Virus record (IMG/VR): IMGVR_UViG_3300030102_005027
Location: 309-37,827 of that record
Length of the DNA: 37,519 bases
Direction: 5' to 3' (one strand)
Origin: a virus
Shown here: positions 29,189 through 37,519 of the stretch, in pieces
Position numbering within the stretch: the stretch's first letter is position 1
Layout of the letters: each line of letters begins with the position of its first letter
Program-made: the position numbers and the translations under genes
The notes under the pieces: generated by a model
Seen by the model: only the letters and a program-made list of their open reading frames with translations
Database searches by the model: none
What the model was told of the DNA's origin: nothing

Positions 29189-31399
29189 ATGTACGGCAGC
29201 CACAAAATCCCGCAGCAACGACTCCCATTAAGTAAGAAGAATAAGAAGTGGAGAGAGGAGTGCGTTGAAGCATTTATTGATATATCAAAGTTTGGGCTGT
29301 CTGAAAGACGCTCAAGACTTAAGTCGTACTATGACTTCTACAACGGTACGATTGACGAAACAGACTATAGACACGTACTGAAGCCATACGGGAAGACTCG
29401 AGAGAACTTCCCATCTAAGCTCAGGAACTACCCTATCATCAAGCCTATCATTGACTTGTTGCTTGGTGAGAAAGCAAAGCGCCCACTCAACTATACAGTC
29501 ACTGTGGCCAACTCTGACTCTGTCTCCATCAAAGAGCAGGAGAAAAAGTCCAAGCTCATGGAAGCTGCAATACGCATGTTTGCAGAAGCTATAGATGGGC
29601 AGGAGGTAGATCAGACTCTGCCTAAGCAGATAGCAGAGCAGTTCGACATGAACTACGTAGACAGACGAGCCATGCAAGGCAACGCTGCATTGAGATACAT
29701 CATGCAGGACCAAGAAGTCTACGACAAACTGCAGAAGGGTTTCTTCCACTATTTGGTATCAGGAGAGGTATACTCACAGAAGGGTGTACGCAGAGGTGAG
29801 CCGTTCTATGAGATACTCAACCCACTTGACGTAGACTTTGACAAAGACCCAGACCTGGACTTCGTAGAAGATGGGGACTGGGCAATGACACGTAAGTTCG
29901 CGCATGCGTCTTCTGTCATAGATGCATTTGGACCATACTTGACTGACGAGCAGATATTGGAGATAGAAGAACCCAGACACGGATCAGTAGATAGCTATCT
30001 ATTGTACCGCTCAGAAGCTACAGGTTCAGACGACAACATCTACAGAAACAGACTCGTGGAGTGTGTAACTGTATACTGGAAGAGCCGTAAACGTATCGGG
30101 TTCCTCACATACCTAGACCCAACCACAGGTACGATGGAGGAGCAAGAGGTAGACGAGAAGTTCAGGCTGTCTGCAGAAATGAAAGCAGCAGGAGCTGTAG
30201 TCAACTTCGAGTGGGTAAATGAGGTGTGGGAGGGTACACGTATTGACGGTAGATTCTACGTCAACATCAACCCAATCCCTAACCAACGTACATCCATGGA
30301 GAACCCGTCATTGTGCAAGCTCCCAGTCAATGGGCGTAAGTACTCTGACATCAACTCAGATAACATCTCGTTGGTAAGCCTAGGCGTCCCGTTCCAAATC
30401 AACTACAACATCTTCAAGTACCGCATGGAGCTGGCGATTGCAAGGTCAAAAGACATCATCGCTCAGTTTGACATCAACATGATCCCCAAGAAGTGGGACA
30501 TGGACAAGTTCATGTACTACGTAGAGGGTACAGGTATTGCTTGGGTTGACTACAACAAAGAAGGCATACAGCTGTCTCCACAGCACCAGTCTGTACTAGA
30601 CATGTCTATCAAGACTATCGCACAGTATCTGCAACTCCTTGAGTCTATCATGCAGGAGTGGGAAAAGATATCTGGGGTAAACAGACAGAGACAAGGGTCA
30701 ATCGGTGCATACGAGGGTAAGGCATCTAGCCAACAGGCTATTATGCAATCTTCACACATCACCGAGGACATCTTCCGCAAGTTCTCACGCTTCGAACAAA
30801 GAGAACTGCAGGGCCTTATTGACTATTCTAAGGAAGCATGGCTAGATGGTAAGACAACCATGTATGCTATGCCTGATGCTACAATCGACACACTCGATAT
30901 GGACATCAACGATCACATGGAGAGCGAGTACGGAATATTCGTAACTGATGCAGGTGGAGAACTGCAAAAGCTCGATCAGGCTAAGCAGCTGTCTCAGGCA
31001 ATGATCCAGAACGGTATGCCAGTGTCTGAGGTACTCGATCTCTTTGATACAGATAACTTCATAGGTATCAAGAATAAGATTAAGAAGGCGGAGAAAGCTA
31101 GGCAAGATCTTGAGCGTGCACAACAAGAAGCACAAGCTCAGCAAGCTCAACAAGCACAACAAGTTGAGATGCAGAAAGCTCAGATGGATATGATCGATAA
31201 GGAGAAGGACAGAGCAGTAGAGATAGAGAAGGCACTGATAGCAGCAGAAGCTAGGGATCAGTCAGCCAAGCTTGCACTAGATCAAGAGAAGATAAAGCTG
31301 GATGCTGAAGCTAGAGCTAGAGAGATAGACGTTAAGAATAAAAAGATAGATACCGATGCTCAACAACAAGCAGCGCAGAGAGCTTCTGACAAGGGCTAA
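29189..31399 (+). CDS. Portal protein
   Basis: 736 residues from the ATG at 29189, which has AAGG ahead; an in-frame TTG at 29132 inside terL is rejected. It follows terL, as portals usually do. The N-terminal third is helical with RNYPIIKPIIDLLLGEKAKR, a segment typical of crAss-like/P22-like portals; the middle has the beta wing domain (DVDFDKDPDLDFVEDGDWAM); the C-terminal 150 residues form a long Gln/Ala/Lys coiled coil (RAQQEAQAQQAQQAQQVEMQ) with an extended basic/acidic end. It forms the dodecameric ring at the packaging vertex. Size agrees with crAss-like portals. Confidence 0.88.
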   Translation: MYGSHKIPQQRLPLSKKNKKWREECVEAFIDISKFGLSERRSRLKSYYDFYNGTIDETDYRHVLKPYGKTRENFPSKLRNYPIIKPIIDLLLGEKAKRPLNYTVTVANSDSVSIKEQEKKSKLMEAAIRMFAEAIDGQEVDQTLPKQIAEQFDMNYVDRRAMQGNAALRYIMQDQEVYDKLQKGFFHYLVSGEVYSQKGVRRGEPFYEILNPLDVDFDKDPDLDFVEDGDWAMTRKFAHASSVIDAFGPYLTDEQILEIEEPRHGSVDSYLLYRSEATGSDDNIYRNRLVECVTVYWKSRKRIGFLTYLDPTTGTMEEQEVDEKFRLSAEMKAAGAVVNFEWVNEVWEGTRIDGRFYVNINPIPNQRTSMENPSLCKLPVNGRKYSDINSDNISLVSLGVPFQINYNIFKYRMELAIARSKDIIAQFDINMIPKKWDMDKFMYYVEGTGIAWVDYNKEGIQLSPQHQSVLDMSIKTIAQYLQLLESIMQEWEKISGVNRQRQGSIGAYEGKASSQQAIMQSSHITEDIFRKFSRFEQRELQGLIDYSKEAWLDGKTTMYAMPDATIDTLDMDINDHMESEYGIFVTDAGGELQKLDQAKQLSQAMIQNGMPVSEVLDLFDTDNFIGIKNKIKKAEKARQDLERAQQEAQAQQAQQAQQVEMQKAQMDMIDKEKDRAVEIEKALIAAEARDQSAKLALDQEKIKLDAEARAREIDVKNKKIDTDAQQQAAQRASDKG

Positions 31400-32726
31400 T
31401 GAAGCCGAGTTTCCAGGAAGCATACTCGACGTGTTTAGAGGTGCTGAGCAAGGCAGGGATCTCATCGGTGAGTTCACGATGTCGCAAGGAGATCCGATGG
31501 CTATGGCGTCTACTCCTGAAGAACAAAATAGAGGTCTAAGACCTTTCCATGATGCTGGGAGAACGGACATGTCTATGACATTCACGGATGTGCCTCCTAA
31601 TACTCCATTCAATACGGTGGGCATGAAGAAGCCCATAGATATCAAGACGTATGATAGGCAGGGACATCTCGTCAAGTCGTATGACGCCGTTCCTCCTGGC
31701 ATGACTGGGATGAGCTCAGGTCCTAACTCTGCATTCGCAGTTGAAAGACCAACAAAAGCACAGAGTTCAGTATCCCCGATAAACTATCTACTGGATACGC
31801 TCAATCAACCTGACCCTGTAAGGTATGCTGGTGAGCAGACAATGCAAGCTAGTGATGCACTAAGAGCAGAGACTGAGAGAGTGGCAGACGTAAGAGCTAA
31901 CGTACTTACTCAAGCTCAGAACATCGAACAAGGTCAAGCTGATCTAACTGATGAGGCAAGGGAATCTTACAGATTCTACCAAGACACATCAAGGGACCTG
32001 AGAGGAGAAACTCCGCAGGCTGTACGTGCTGAGCTTATGCGTAGGCAGCAGATGCTCCCAGACTCAGTCAAAGAAGTGCTTCCTGCTGAGGGCAGGTACA
32101 ATGTCTTTAATGTATCTCCTGAGATGTACACTACCTCTAGACAGCTGTACTGCACACCTTACGGATGTTTGCCGTATCAGAAAGCTGGAGCCAGTGACCT
32201 ACCCATCGTACACTCTAACCCTAAGTTCAGAGCAGGAGCGAGGAGCGGATCACTCCCGTTCCAATCAATACCTGCATCTGAAAGACAGCCTGGCGATATA
32301 GCACTACAGGTGGGTATGGCACCAGCTGATTATGGACAATCATCAGGCAGCTACGTACTTAGACCTCACCACACAACTATATATTCAGGTGAAGCTGAAG
32401 GAACAACTGACTTTAATGACCCAGAGTCAGTCATGGCGTACAATGCACGAGGTGGTGTAGCTATGAGATTTGGAGAGTCAGAGATAGACAGAGAGGAAGC
32501 ACCATTGGAGTTCTACAGATACGTAGGACAAACCCCACAGATGCAGCAAACACTTGAAGCTAGACAGATGGTATCTAGAGCAATGCCGCTCCCTACAGTA
32601 GAACCACTAGGGATAAAACCTATCCCAACTAGCAGACCCGCTCAACAACTGCAGGCACGGACTACGTCACCAGAAGTGCTCACAGCAGCACGCAGACGTA
32701 GAAGGCCAAGATTTAGACGAGTGTGA
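31356..32726 (+). CDS. Virion-associated protein with NlpC/P60-like signature (candidate)
   Basis: 456 residues. The N-terminal ~230 are disordered to helical (Gln, Ala, Glu-rich). From about 268 comes LYCTPYGCLPYQKAGASDLP, then a gap, QPGDIALQVGMAP and RPHHTTIYSGEAEG: a Cys, a PGDI turn and a His on a strand, the order of NlpC/P60 and CHAP cysteine peptidases. The tail ends in an Arg cluster (RRRRRPRFRRV). It would be a structural protein that degrades peptidoglycan during DNA entry, but the catalytic assignment is inference. The start overlaps the portal by 44 bases. Confidence 0.6.
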   Translation: MLNNKQRRELLTRANEAEFPGSILDVFRGAEQGRDLIGEFTMSQGDPMAMASTPEEQNRGLRPFHDAGRTDMSMTFTDVPPNTPFNTVGMKKPIDIKTYDRQGHLVKSYDAVPPGMTGMSSGPNSAFAVERPTKAQSSVSPINYLLDTLNQPDPVRYAGEQTMQASDALRAETERVADVRANVLTQAQNIEQGQADLTDEARESYRFYQDTSRDLRGETPQAVRAELMRRQQMLPDSVKEVLPAEGRYNVFNVSPEMYTTSRQLYCTPYGCLPYQKAGASDLPIVHSNPKFRAGARSGSLPFQSIPASERQPGDIALQVGMAPADYGQSSGSYVLRPHHTTIYSGEAEGTTDFNDPESVMAYNARGGVAMRFGESEIDREEAPLEFYRYVGQTPQMQQTLEARQMVSRAMPLPTVEPLGIKPIPTSRPAQQLQARTTSPEVLTAARRRRRPRFRRV

Positions 32727-32793
32727 TATAGTAATAGCGGGTATAGAAAAATTTTTTACAACAGCAATCAATCAAACACTAAATATTTTTGCC

Positions 32794-33918
32794 ATGGCAG
32801 AAGAAAGAAAAATCGATTTTGGTAGTATCTCCTTCGACGATGTATTAGGAGATGGAATCGAGTCAACTACCGTAGAAGAGCCTCAAGAACCACAGGTTGA
32901 AGAGGATGAAGTAGAACAGGGAGAACCAGCCCCAACTAACGAGTTGGATGCTGATGCCGACCGCAAAGACAGGGGAGATGAAGACCTCGAAGATGAAGAA
33001 GCTGCTGACCAGTATGAACGTGAAGATGATCATACTGTTGAGGATAACGTGGAAGAAGAAGAAGGAGACGACGTTACAGTCGCTTCTGAGATCTCTAAAG
33101 TCCTCGGCTTCGAAGTAGACAACGAATACGCAGACACAGTAGAAGGTCTGACAGAGTTCGTACGAGACATCTCCCAAGACGTCGCGGAAAACCAGATACA
33201 GGAATTGTTTGAGCAGTTCCCTCTGGTACAACAACATCTGGATTACGTACTCGCAGGAGGCGATTCAGAAAAGTTCTTTGAAAGCCATAACCCACAGCTT
33301 GATTACGCTCAGATACAACTGAGAGAGAATGATCAAGGTACACAGCGAGCTATCCTTGCACAGTACTTCCAAGCTAAGGGTCACGATAATGACTTCATCA
33401 ACGAGATGTTGGAGGATTACGAAGACTCAGGCAAGATGTTTGCCAAAGCAGAAGTAGCTAAGAACGCACTGGCCAATGCACAAAAAGAAGAAAGAGACCA
33501 GTTGCTGGAAAGACAGCAAGAACAATACGAAGCTCAGGCAAAGCAGCAGGAAGAGTTCTGGGATGGAGTTGCACAGACAATAGAGTCAGGCAACGAGTTC
33601 GCAGGCATACGTATCCCAGACAGGGACAAGCGTAACTTCTTCGACTATATCTCTGCTCCCATGGATAACGGGAGAACACAAAGAGACATCGATTACGCAG
33701 AGGCACCTATGGAGGTGAAACTCGCTATCGACTACCTAATGTACAGTGGGTTCAAGCTTGACGACATTATTCAGACTAAGGCACGCACAGAAAGCGTGAA
33801 GAGTCTGAAGAGCAGAATTAGAAATACAGAGGAGCGTGTGAAGAACGCACGTAAGACACAACGTTCCGCTGGTAAGAAATTTGATCCAGATCAACTGGAC
33901 ATAAACGCGCTTTTTTAA
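32794..33918 (+). CDS. Acidic scaffold-like head protein
   Basis: 374 residues directly before the capsid gene. The first 100 are extremely acidic (Glu/Asp-rich, EDLEDEEAADQYEREDDHTV), the middle is helical and Gln-rich (LLERQQEQYEAQAKQQEEFW), and the C-terminus is basic (RIRNTEERVKNARKTQRSAG). This charge distribution and the position just upstream of the major capsid protein are typical of scaffolding proteins, whose basic C-terminus binds the capsid. The leader is AT-rich with TATTTTTG at 32784-32791, too close to the ATG to be a sure promoter. Confidence 0.75.
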   Translation: MAEERKIDFGSISFDDVLGDGIESTTVEEPQEPQVEEDEVEQGEPAPTNELDADADRKDRGDEDLEDEEAADQYEREDDHTVEDNVEEEEGDDVTVASEISKVLGFEVDNEYADTVEGLTEFVRDISQDVAENQIQELFEQFPLVQQHLDYVLAGGDSEKFFESHNPQLDYAQIQLRENDQGTQRAILAQYFQAKGHDNDFINEMLEDYEDSGKMFAKAEVAKNALANAQKEERDQLLERQQEQYEAQAKQQEEFWDGVAQTIESGNEFAGIRIPDRDKRNFFDYISAPMDNGRTQRDIDYAEAPMEVKLAIDYLMYSGFKLDDIIQTKARTESVKSLKSRIRNTEERVKNARKTQRSAGKKFDPDQLDINALF

Positions 33919-33943
33919 GCATAAACCTTTTAAATAAACAATC

Positions 33944-35431
33944 ATGGCTTTGATGCAAGTACTGAAAACGTACTATAATGACTCGCAGATGACCGACACT
34001 AACTCGTTGGTCAATGCCCTGATGGAGAAGCCCGAAGAGCTCTCTCCCATCATTACGCACCTGGCCGGACGTGAAGAAAAGAAATTTCCTCTTTCTTTCT
34101 TGACTGAGGGGGTTGGCAACACACGCTCGATCGATCGTTACGAGTACGAGTATCGTGTCAAGACCCATGAAGTTAACGTTCGACCAGTTATCCGGGTAGC
34201 AGAAATCGCTGCTGGCGGCGACCTCGCAATCGGTTCTAAGGGTTCAACCTTTAAGGTTGTCTTCCCTGACAAGTGGTTTGTCTTCCCATACACCCTCGTT
34301 TCTCAAGAAGGAAACTTGGCTCGTATTATGGCTGACCCAGTTCCTGTTGCAGACGGATACGAATACACTCTTCAATTGGTTAAGCCTGACTCAGGTGGAA
34401 TCAGCGCTGCTACAGGCGGTGAACTCGCTGCAGGTGCACTCTGGGGTATGTTGTTCGCAAACGTTGGAATCGACTTCTCTCGCGGAAACGCTTCTAACTG
34501 GACAGCTCCTGGTTTGGTCCGCTCTAAGATTGGTACCGTCCGTAAGTCTTACCAGTTCTCTGGTAACGCTAAGGACTACGTTGCTGAGTTTGAGCTCCCA
34601 TTGAAAGAGGGTTCTTCTACCAAGTTGTGGATGGACTACGAAGAGTACCGTCACATGCTCAAGTTTAAGGAAGAGTGTGAGATGTACTACTGGTACGGCA
34701 ACCGTACGTATGACGACTCTGGCCGTAACCAAATGGTCGACGAGAATGGACAGCCAGTTATCTCTGGTCCAGGTTTGTTCGAGCAGATCATCAACAAGGA
34801 CACCTACTCCAACCTCACTCAGAAGAAGATTGAGGATGTTATCGGTGACTTGTTCTACGGAATGACCGACGCTACCGACAAGCAGGTGACATTGTTCACT
34901 GGTATTGGTGGTGCACGTGAGTTCGACAAGGCTCTCCGTAGCTACTACGCTAACGGTGTTAGTGGCACAGGCGTTACTACTGGATCAGGTGTGAACACTT
35001 ACCTCAGAACTACTGAGTCTAAGTTCATCACTGGTAGCGGTCGCGGCTTGGGTATCACTGGTTACTTCACTTCGTACGACCACGTCGATGGTCACACAGT
35101 GAACGTGGTCAAGGTCCCATTGTTCGACCATGGTCCTGTTGCTCAGGCTTCGAAGAAGCACCCAGAAACTGGATTGCCTCTCGAGTCATACCGCATGGTG
35201 TTTGTTGACCAGTCTAACTACGACGGTGAGAACAACTTGCAGATGATCAATAAGAAGGGTCGTGAGATGTTGCGTTGGGCTGTTGCAGGTTCAGTTGTGC
35301 CTAAGGGCTTCACTGAGACTGACACTCGCGCAAGTGATATAGACGGTGCTTCCGTGCACATGTTGAAGACAGCTGGTATCCTGCTCCGCAGATTCGATAC
35401 TTCGCTCGACTTGCAGTGCACTGCATCGTAA
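33944..35431 (+). CDS. Major capsid protein
   Basis: 495 residues. The gene follows the scaffold-like gene and precedes head-completion genes. The sequence fits an HK97-fold capsid: an N-arm helix (SPIITHLAGREEKKFPLSFL), strands rich in Val/Lys (FKVVFPDKWFVFPYTLVSQE), an acidic E-loop-like region and a C-terminal region with LPLESYRMVFVDQSNYDGEN. Codon use shifts from the AGA/AUA-rich neighbours to CGT, GGT, GTT and ATC, as expected for the most abundant protein. The length is that of crAss-like capsids. No Shine-Dalgarno; an A-rich leader (AAATAAACAATC) precedes the ATG. Confidence 0.88.
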   Translation: MALMQVLKTYYNDSQMTDTNSLVNALMEKPEELSPIITHLAGREEKKFPLSFLTEGVGNTRSIDRYEYEYRVKTHEVNVRPVIRVAEIAAGGDLAIGSKGSTFKVVFPDKWFVFPYTLVSQEGNLARIMADPVPVADGYEYTLQLVKPDSGGISAATGGELAAGALWGMLFANVGIDFSRGNASNWTAPGLVRSKIGTVRKSYQFSGNAKDYVAEFELPLKEGSSTKLWMDYEEYRHMLKFKEECEMYYWYGNRTYDDSGRNQMVDENGQPVISGPGLFEQIINKDTYSNLTQKKIEDVIGDLFYGMTDATDKQVTLFTGIGGAREFDKALRSYYANGVSGTGVTTGSGVNTYLRTTESKFITGSGRGLGITGYFTSYDHVDGHTVNVVKVPLFDHGPVAQASKKHPETGLPLESYRMVFVDQSNYDGENNLQMINKKGREMLRWAVAGSVVPKGFTETDTRASDIDGASVHMLKTAGILLRRFDTSLDLQCTAS

Positions 35432-35441
35432 TTTGGTGTTT

Positions 35442-35490
35442 GGTTTGCAAAGGGGGGAGCTGAAAAGTCGGCTCTCCCCGATTTGCAACC
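35442..35490 (+). promoter_or_regulatory. Large inverted repeat downstream of the capsid gene
   Basis: GGGGGGAGC (35452-35460) pairs with GCTCTCCCC (35471-35479) and the outer GGTTTGCAA with TTGCAACC (35483-35490), making one long hairpin. A weak T-rich stretch (GTTTATTCTT) follows. It is probably a partial terminator or an mRNA-stabilising 3' element that raises capsid mRNA relative to downstream genes. Confidence 0.65.
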
Positions 35491-35520
35491 ACTACTAGTT
35501 TATTCTTAACTCAAAAGAAC

Positions 35521-36324
35521 ATGAAAAAAATATACATAAGACGGAAGGAGCAGAATGGCTACCTTCCTAAGGAAGTCCTTGCGACAGCAAGGGTGACCAT
35601 CGGTTCAATCTTTGTAGGTAGACAACCCCTCAAAGGATTCAACGAAGAAGAGGAAAAGAAGTATCTGAGAACTCTTATTGACGTACCACCAGATCATCAA
35701 GACTGGCCAAGACTAGTAAAAGAGTTTTGGGCAAACATGAGACTACGAATACCCTTTGAGGGTGTAGAGCTCGATGTCACTGTTGATGATGATGGAATGC
35801 CATTGAATCCTACTGATTACGCATCATACAGATGGTGTAAGGTACACCGTCAAGTTGCAGCGTCTAAGGAGGAGATGAGCAGAGATGCTAGGAAAAAGTT
35901 CTACCTCTATGATCCAGAAGGAGACTTGATTAAGCAAAACGCTAAGATCAAGCTCAAGAAAGATGCCGATAAAGAGTACATCAAGATATCTGCAGACGCA
36001 GATAAGATGAAGAGAGTGTTGTGGGTGATGACTAAACAAAACCCAGCTCAGCTCAACGAGCTAGAGATTGAGAACAAACTCTACGCTTTGAAAGACAGTG
36101 AACCAGCACAGTTTCTTAAGATCAGCCTTGACAAGAACCTTGACGTAAAGGCAGAGATCGAAGAGCTTATTGAGGCTTCAGTTCTCAGAAAGATTGGCAA
36201 CCAGATCATCTATGGTGATGAGACAATCGGTGAGAACATGAGCGACACGGTAGTTTACTTTAAGAACAAGAAGAACTCTGGAGCGATCAACTCGATGAGA
36301 GCCCAGCTTAAAACAATAGCGTGA
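35521..36324 (+). CDS. Head-associated protein, function not assigned
   Basis: 267 residues following the capsid gene: basic N-terminus (MKKIYIRRKEQNGYLPKEVL), a central charged helical part with Lys/Asp runs (IKLKKDADKEYIKISADADK) and a C-terminal helix-rich tail ending ...RAQLKTIA. No enzyme motif. Position in the capsid-to-tail run suggests a head-completion, decoration or connector role. Its stop overlaps the next start by four bases (GTGACA..), so the pair is coupled. Confidence 0.65.
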   Translation: MKKIYIRRKEQNGYLPKEVLATARVTIGSIFVGRQPLKGFNEEEEKKYLRTLIDVPPDHQDWPRLVKEFWANMRLRIPFEGVELDVTVDDDGMPLNPTDYASYRWCKVHRQVAASKEEMSRDARKKFYLYDPEGDLIKQNAKIKLKKDADKEYIKISADADKMKRVLWVMTKQNPAQLNELEIENKLYALKDSEPAQFLKISLDKNLDVKAEIEELIEASVLRKIGNQIIYGDETIGENMSDTVVYFKNKKNSGAINSMRAQLKTIA

Positions 36325-37508
36325 CAATAAACGAGATGCATATAGCGGTAGACCTGGGGGTGCAGAAAGTAGCATCCTTCCAGGCAGATACCCTTTTGCC
36401 TCAAGAGATCGACCATGAGCTGAATATGGCCATGGACCGATTCGTGAAGCAGAGATACAATCCCCTGTCCAACAGATATAGACGAGGCTTTGAACAGTCT
36501 CAGAAAAGGATTGATGATCTGCGTACACTGATAGAAGATGTAACTATCCCACAGACGGCAACGTTTGGGGTAGTATACAATAGCAATGCGGGGAAGATTA
36601 CAGCGGACAGGTTCGTCTTCCCCGTAGACTATCAGTTCTTGCTCAACGTTAAGGCAAGGGTATTCTTTGAATGCCCATACAAACCCATAGCTACAAGCAC
36701 AACTACAAAAGATGTGCAGTATATCAAGGTTCCACTAGATAGGAAGCCTGGGTACAAAGTACAGAAGATAGAGAGGTACGATGAGGAAAGCACCACCTTT
36801 AAAACGGTGATACAAGCAGAAGTGCTTTCAGAAGGTTTGACTAACGAACAACTGTTTCAGCAAAATCTGTACACTGACGGTATCGTCGCTAGCCAAAGCT
36901 TTGATGACTCTCAGGGTAACTTAGGACAGTTAACTGGAGCACAGTACACCACTACACCCCCTACCGCTGATTCTCCCATAGCAGATGGTAGTGAATTTTA
37001 CCTGAGAGCTGAAAGAGAGTTAGACTCTGAGTATGACACTTTTTCTGCGGAGCCTGGCACAGGGACTATGCTGAAGATTTTGTATATTCGCCCGGGTGTA
37101 GGAACTCCAGAAAGTGTATCTATAACTACGGGGTTAGGTGAGGTTCAACACATAAGCAGACAATCTAGGATCACCTCAAAGAAGCTAACTAGCTGCAAGT
37201 TTGTCACTCAGGATGAGATCCACACATTGCTGGACGATCCTTTCAACACCACAAAAGACGGTGGACCTCTGTACACTGTCCAAGAGAATTCGATTGACGT
37301 TTATTGCCAGGAGAACTTCGTGGCTTCAAACGCAATCATAAGATACTTGCGCCGACCACAGCGAATGGATAAGTCGTTGTTCGTCGGTTGCGAACTGCCA
37401 GAACACACTCACGCTGAGATAGTGGAGATGGCAGTTAAAAGCATCTTGGAAGGCTTCGAGTCTCCGAGATATCAAACGCAAACCGGGGAGGTCCTGGAAA
37501 GCGAATAA
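36321..37508 (+). CDS. Head-tail connector / ring protein, crAss-like
   Basis: 395 residues. The N-terminus MTINEMHIAVDLGVQKVASF then QADTLLPQEIDHELNMAMDR reads like the conserved N-terminal helical region of crAss-like ring (connector) proteins. The frame opens at GTG 36321 (GTGACAATAAACGAG), so GTG is the likely start. The rest is beta-rich with RYDEESTTFKTVIQAEVL, polar linkers and a C-terminal helix. It would sit between portal and tail. The start overlaps the preceding stop by four bases. Confidence 0.7.
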   Translation: MTINEMHIAVDLGVQKVASFQADTLLPQEIDHELNMAMDRFVKQRYNPLSNRYRRGFEQSQKRIDDLRTLIEDVTIPQTATFGVVYNSNAGKITADRFVFPVDYQFLLNVKARVFFECPYKPIATSTTTKDVQYIKVPLDRKPGYKVQKIERYDEESTTFKTVIQAEVLSEGLTNEQLFQQNLYTDGIVASQSFDDSQGNLGQLTGAQYTTTPPTADSPIADGSEFYLRAERELDSEYDTFSAEPGTGTMLKILYIRPGVGTPESVSITTGLGEVQHISRQSRITSKKLTSCKFVTQDEIHTLLDDPFNTTKDGGPLYTVQENSIDVYCQENFVASNAIIRYLRRPQRMDKSLFVGCELPEHTHAEIVEMAVKSILEGFESPRYQTQTGEVLESE

Positions 37509-37519
37509 TGTTTAATGTT
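37508..37519 (+). CDS. Start of the next gene, partial
   Basis: ATG at 37508 overlaps the preceding stop (TAATG) and gives MFNV before the window ends. Overlap with the stop is the only evidence. Confidence 0.4.

Noticed and set aside
32784-32791. TATTTTTG as a -7 promoter element for the scaffold-like gene
   Set aside because: It matches TAnnTTTG but ends only two bases before the ATG, leaving almost no room for a transcript start, and no -33 TTTG is placed correctly.
1-37519. Lysogeny functions, transposons, CRISPR arrays, phage RNA polymerase
   Set aside because: No integrase, repressor-type operon, insertion-sequence ends, regularly spaced repeats or RNA polymerase motifs were seen; they may lie outside the window.

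Overview
The window looks like part of a lytic tailed phage of a Bacteroidota host, most likely marine or flavobacterial. I infer a crAss-like podovirus (Crassvirales). The phage assignment is secure: terminase, portal, scaffold-like and capsid genes, a tail fibre and an endolysin are all readable. The host inference rests on two Bacteroidota-style promoters, lipoproteins with an ASC lipobox, mostly Shine-Dalgarno-poor A-rich start regions, and a Cys-rich CTD..ACNYDP module in the tail fibre that is common in marine Flavobacteriia. The crAss-like call rests on the gene set, on portal and capsid sizes and on gene order, and needs a database search. No integrase, repressor, RNA polymerase, CRISPR array or transposon was seen.

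The window has two divergent arms that meet near 18.9-19.3 kb. The left arm (1-18,894) is read entirely on the minus strand. From the divergent point outward it holds: very small early-type genes with a gene-poor, hairpin-rich stretch (17.6-18.6 kb); an envelope-directed cluster (EF-hand-like protein, DUF1287/NlpC-P60-like enzyme, lipoprotein, small membrane protein; 15.6-17.0 kb); a stand-alone 193-residue gene between two terminators; and then the replication block. That block encodes a family A DNA polymerase, three tRNA or tRNA-like genes, a DnaA-domain-IV-like protein, an SF2 helicase, a DnaB-like helicase, a Sak4-like ATPase, a putative ssDNA-binding protein, a TOPRIM primase, a DUF1064-type nuclease, rIIA-like and rIIB-like proteins, and a FEN-type 5'-3' exonuclease. 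A partial gene runs off the left edge.

The right arm (19,011-end) is read on the plus strand. A promoter-like site and a long, possibly structured leader precede a 1,720-residue tail fibre. A T7-lysozyme-type amidase follows, then a GroES-like co-chaperonin with its own promoter, a run of small genes (two DNA-binding-like, one zinc-ribbon), a possible small terminase, TerL, portal, a protein with an NlpC/P60-like signature, an acidic scaffold-like protein, the major capsid protein and two head-tail proteins. A further gene begins at the right edge.

The arms fit an early/middle (replication, takeover) versus late (virion, lysis) division. The phage carries tRNAs that fit its own codon use: tRNA-Arg(UCU) for AGA, and a CAU tRNA whose features match the lysidine-type tRNA-Ile2 that reads AUA. 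Both codons are frequent in the late genes. The least explained parts are the ~500-nt structured non-coding stretch (17,642-18,158), a tRNA-like gene with no D-arm (12,381-12,457), and the late leader with a possible pseudoknot and an overlapping small ORF.
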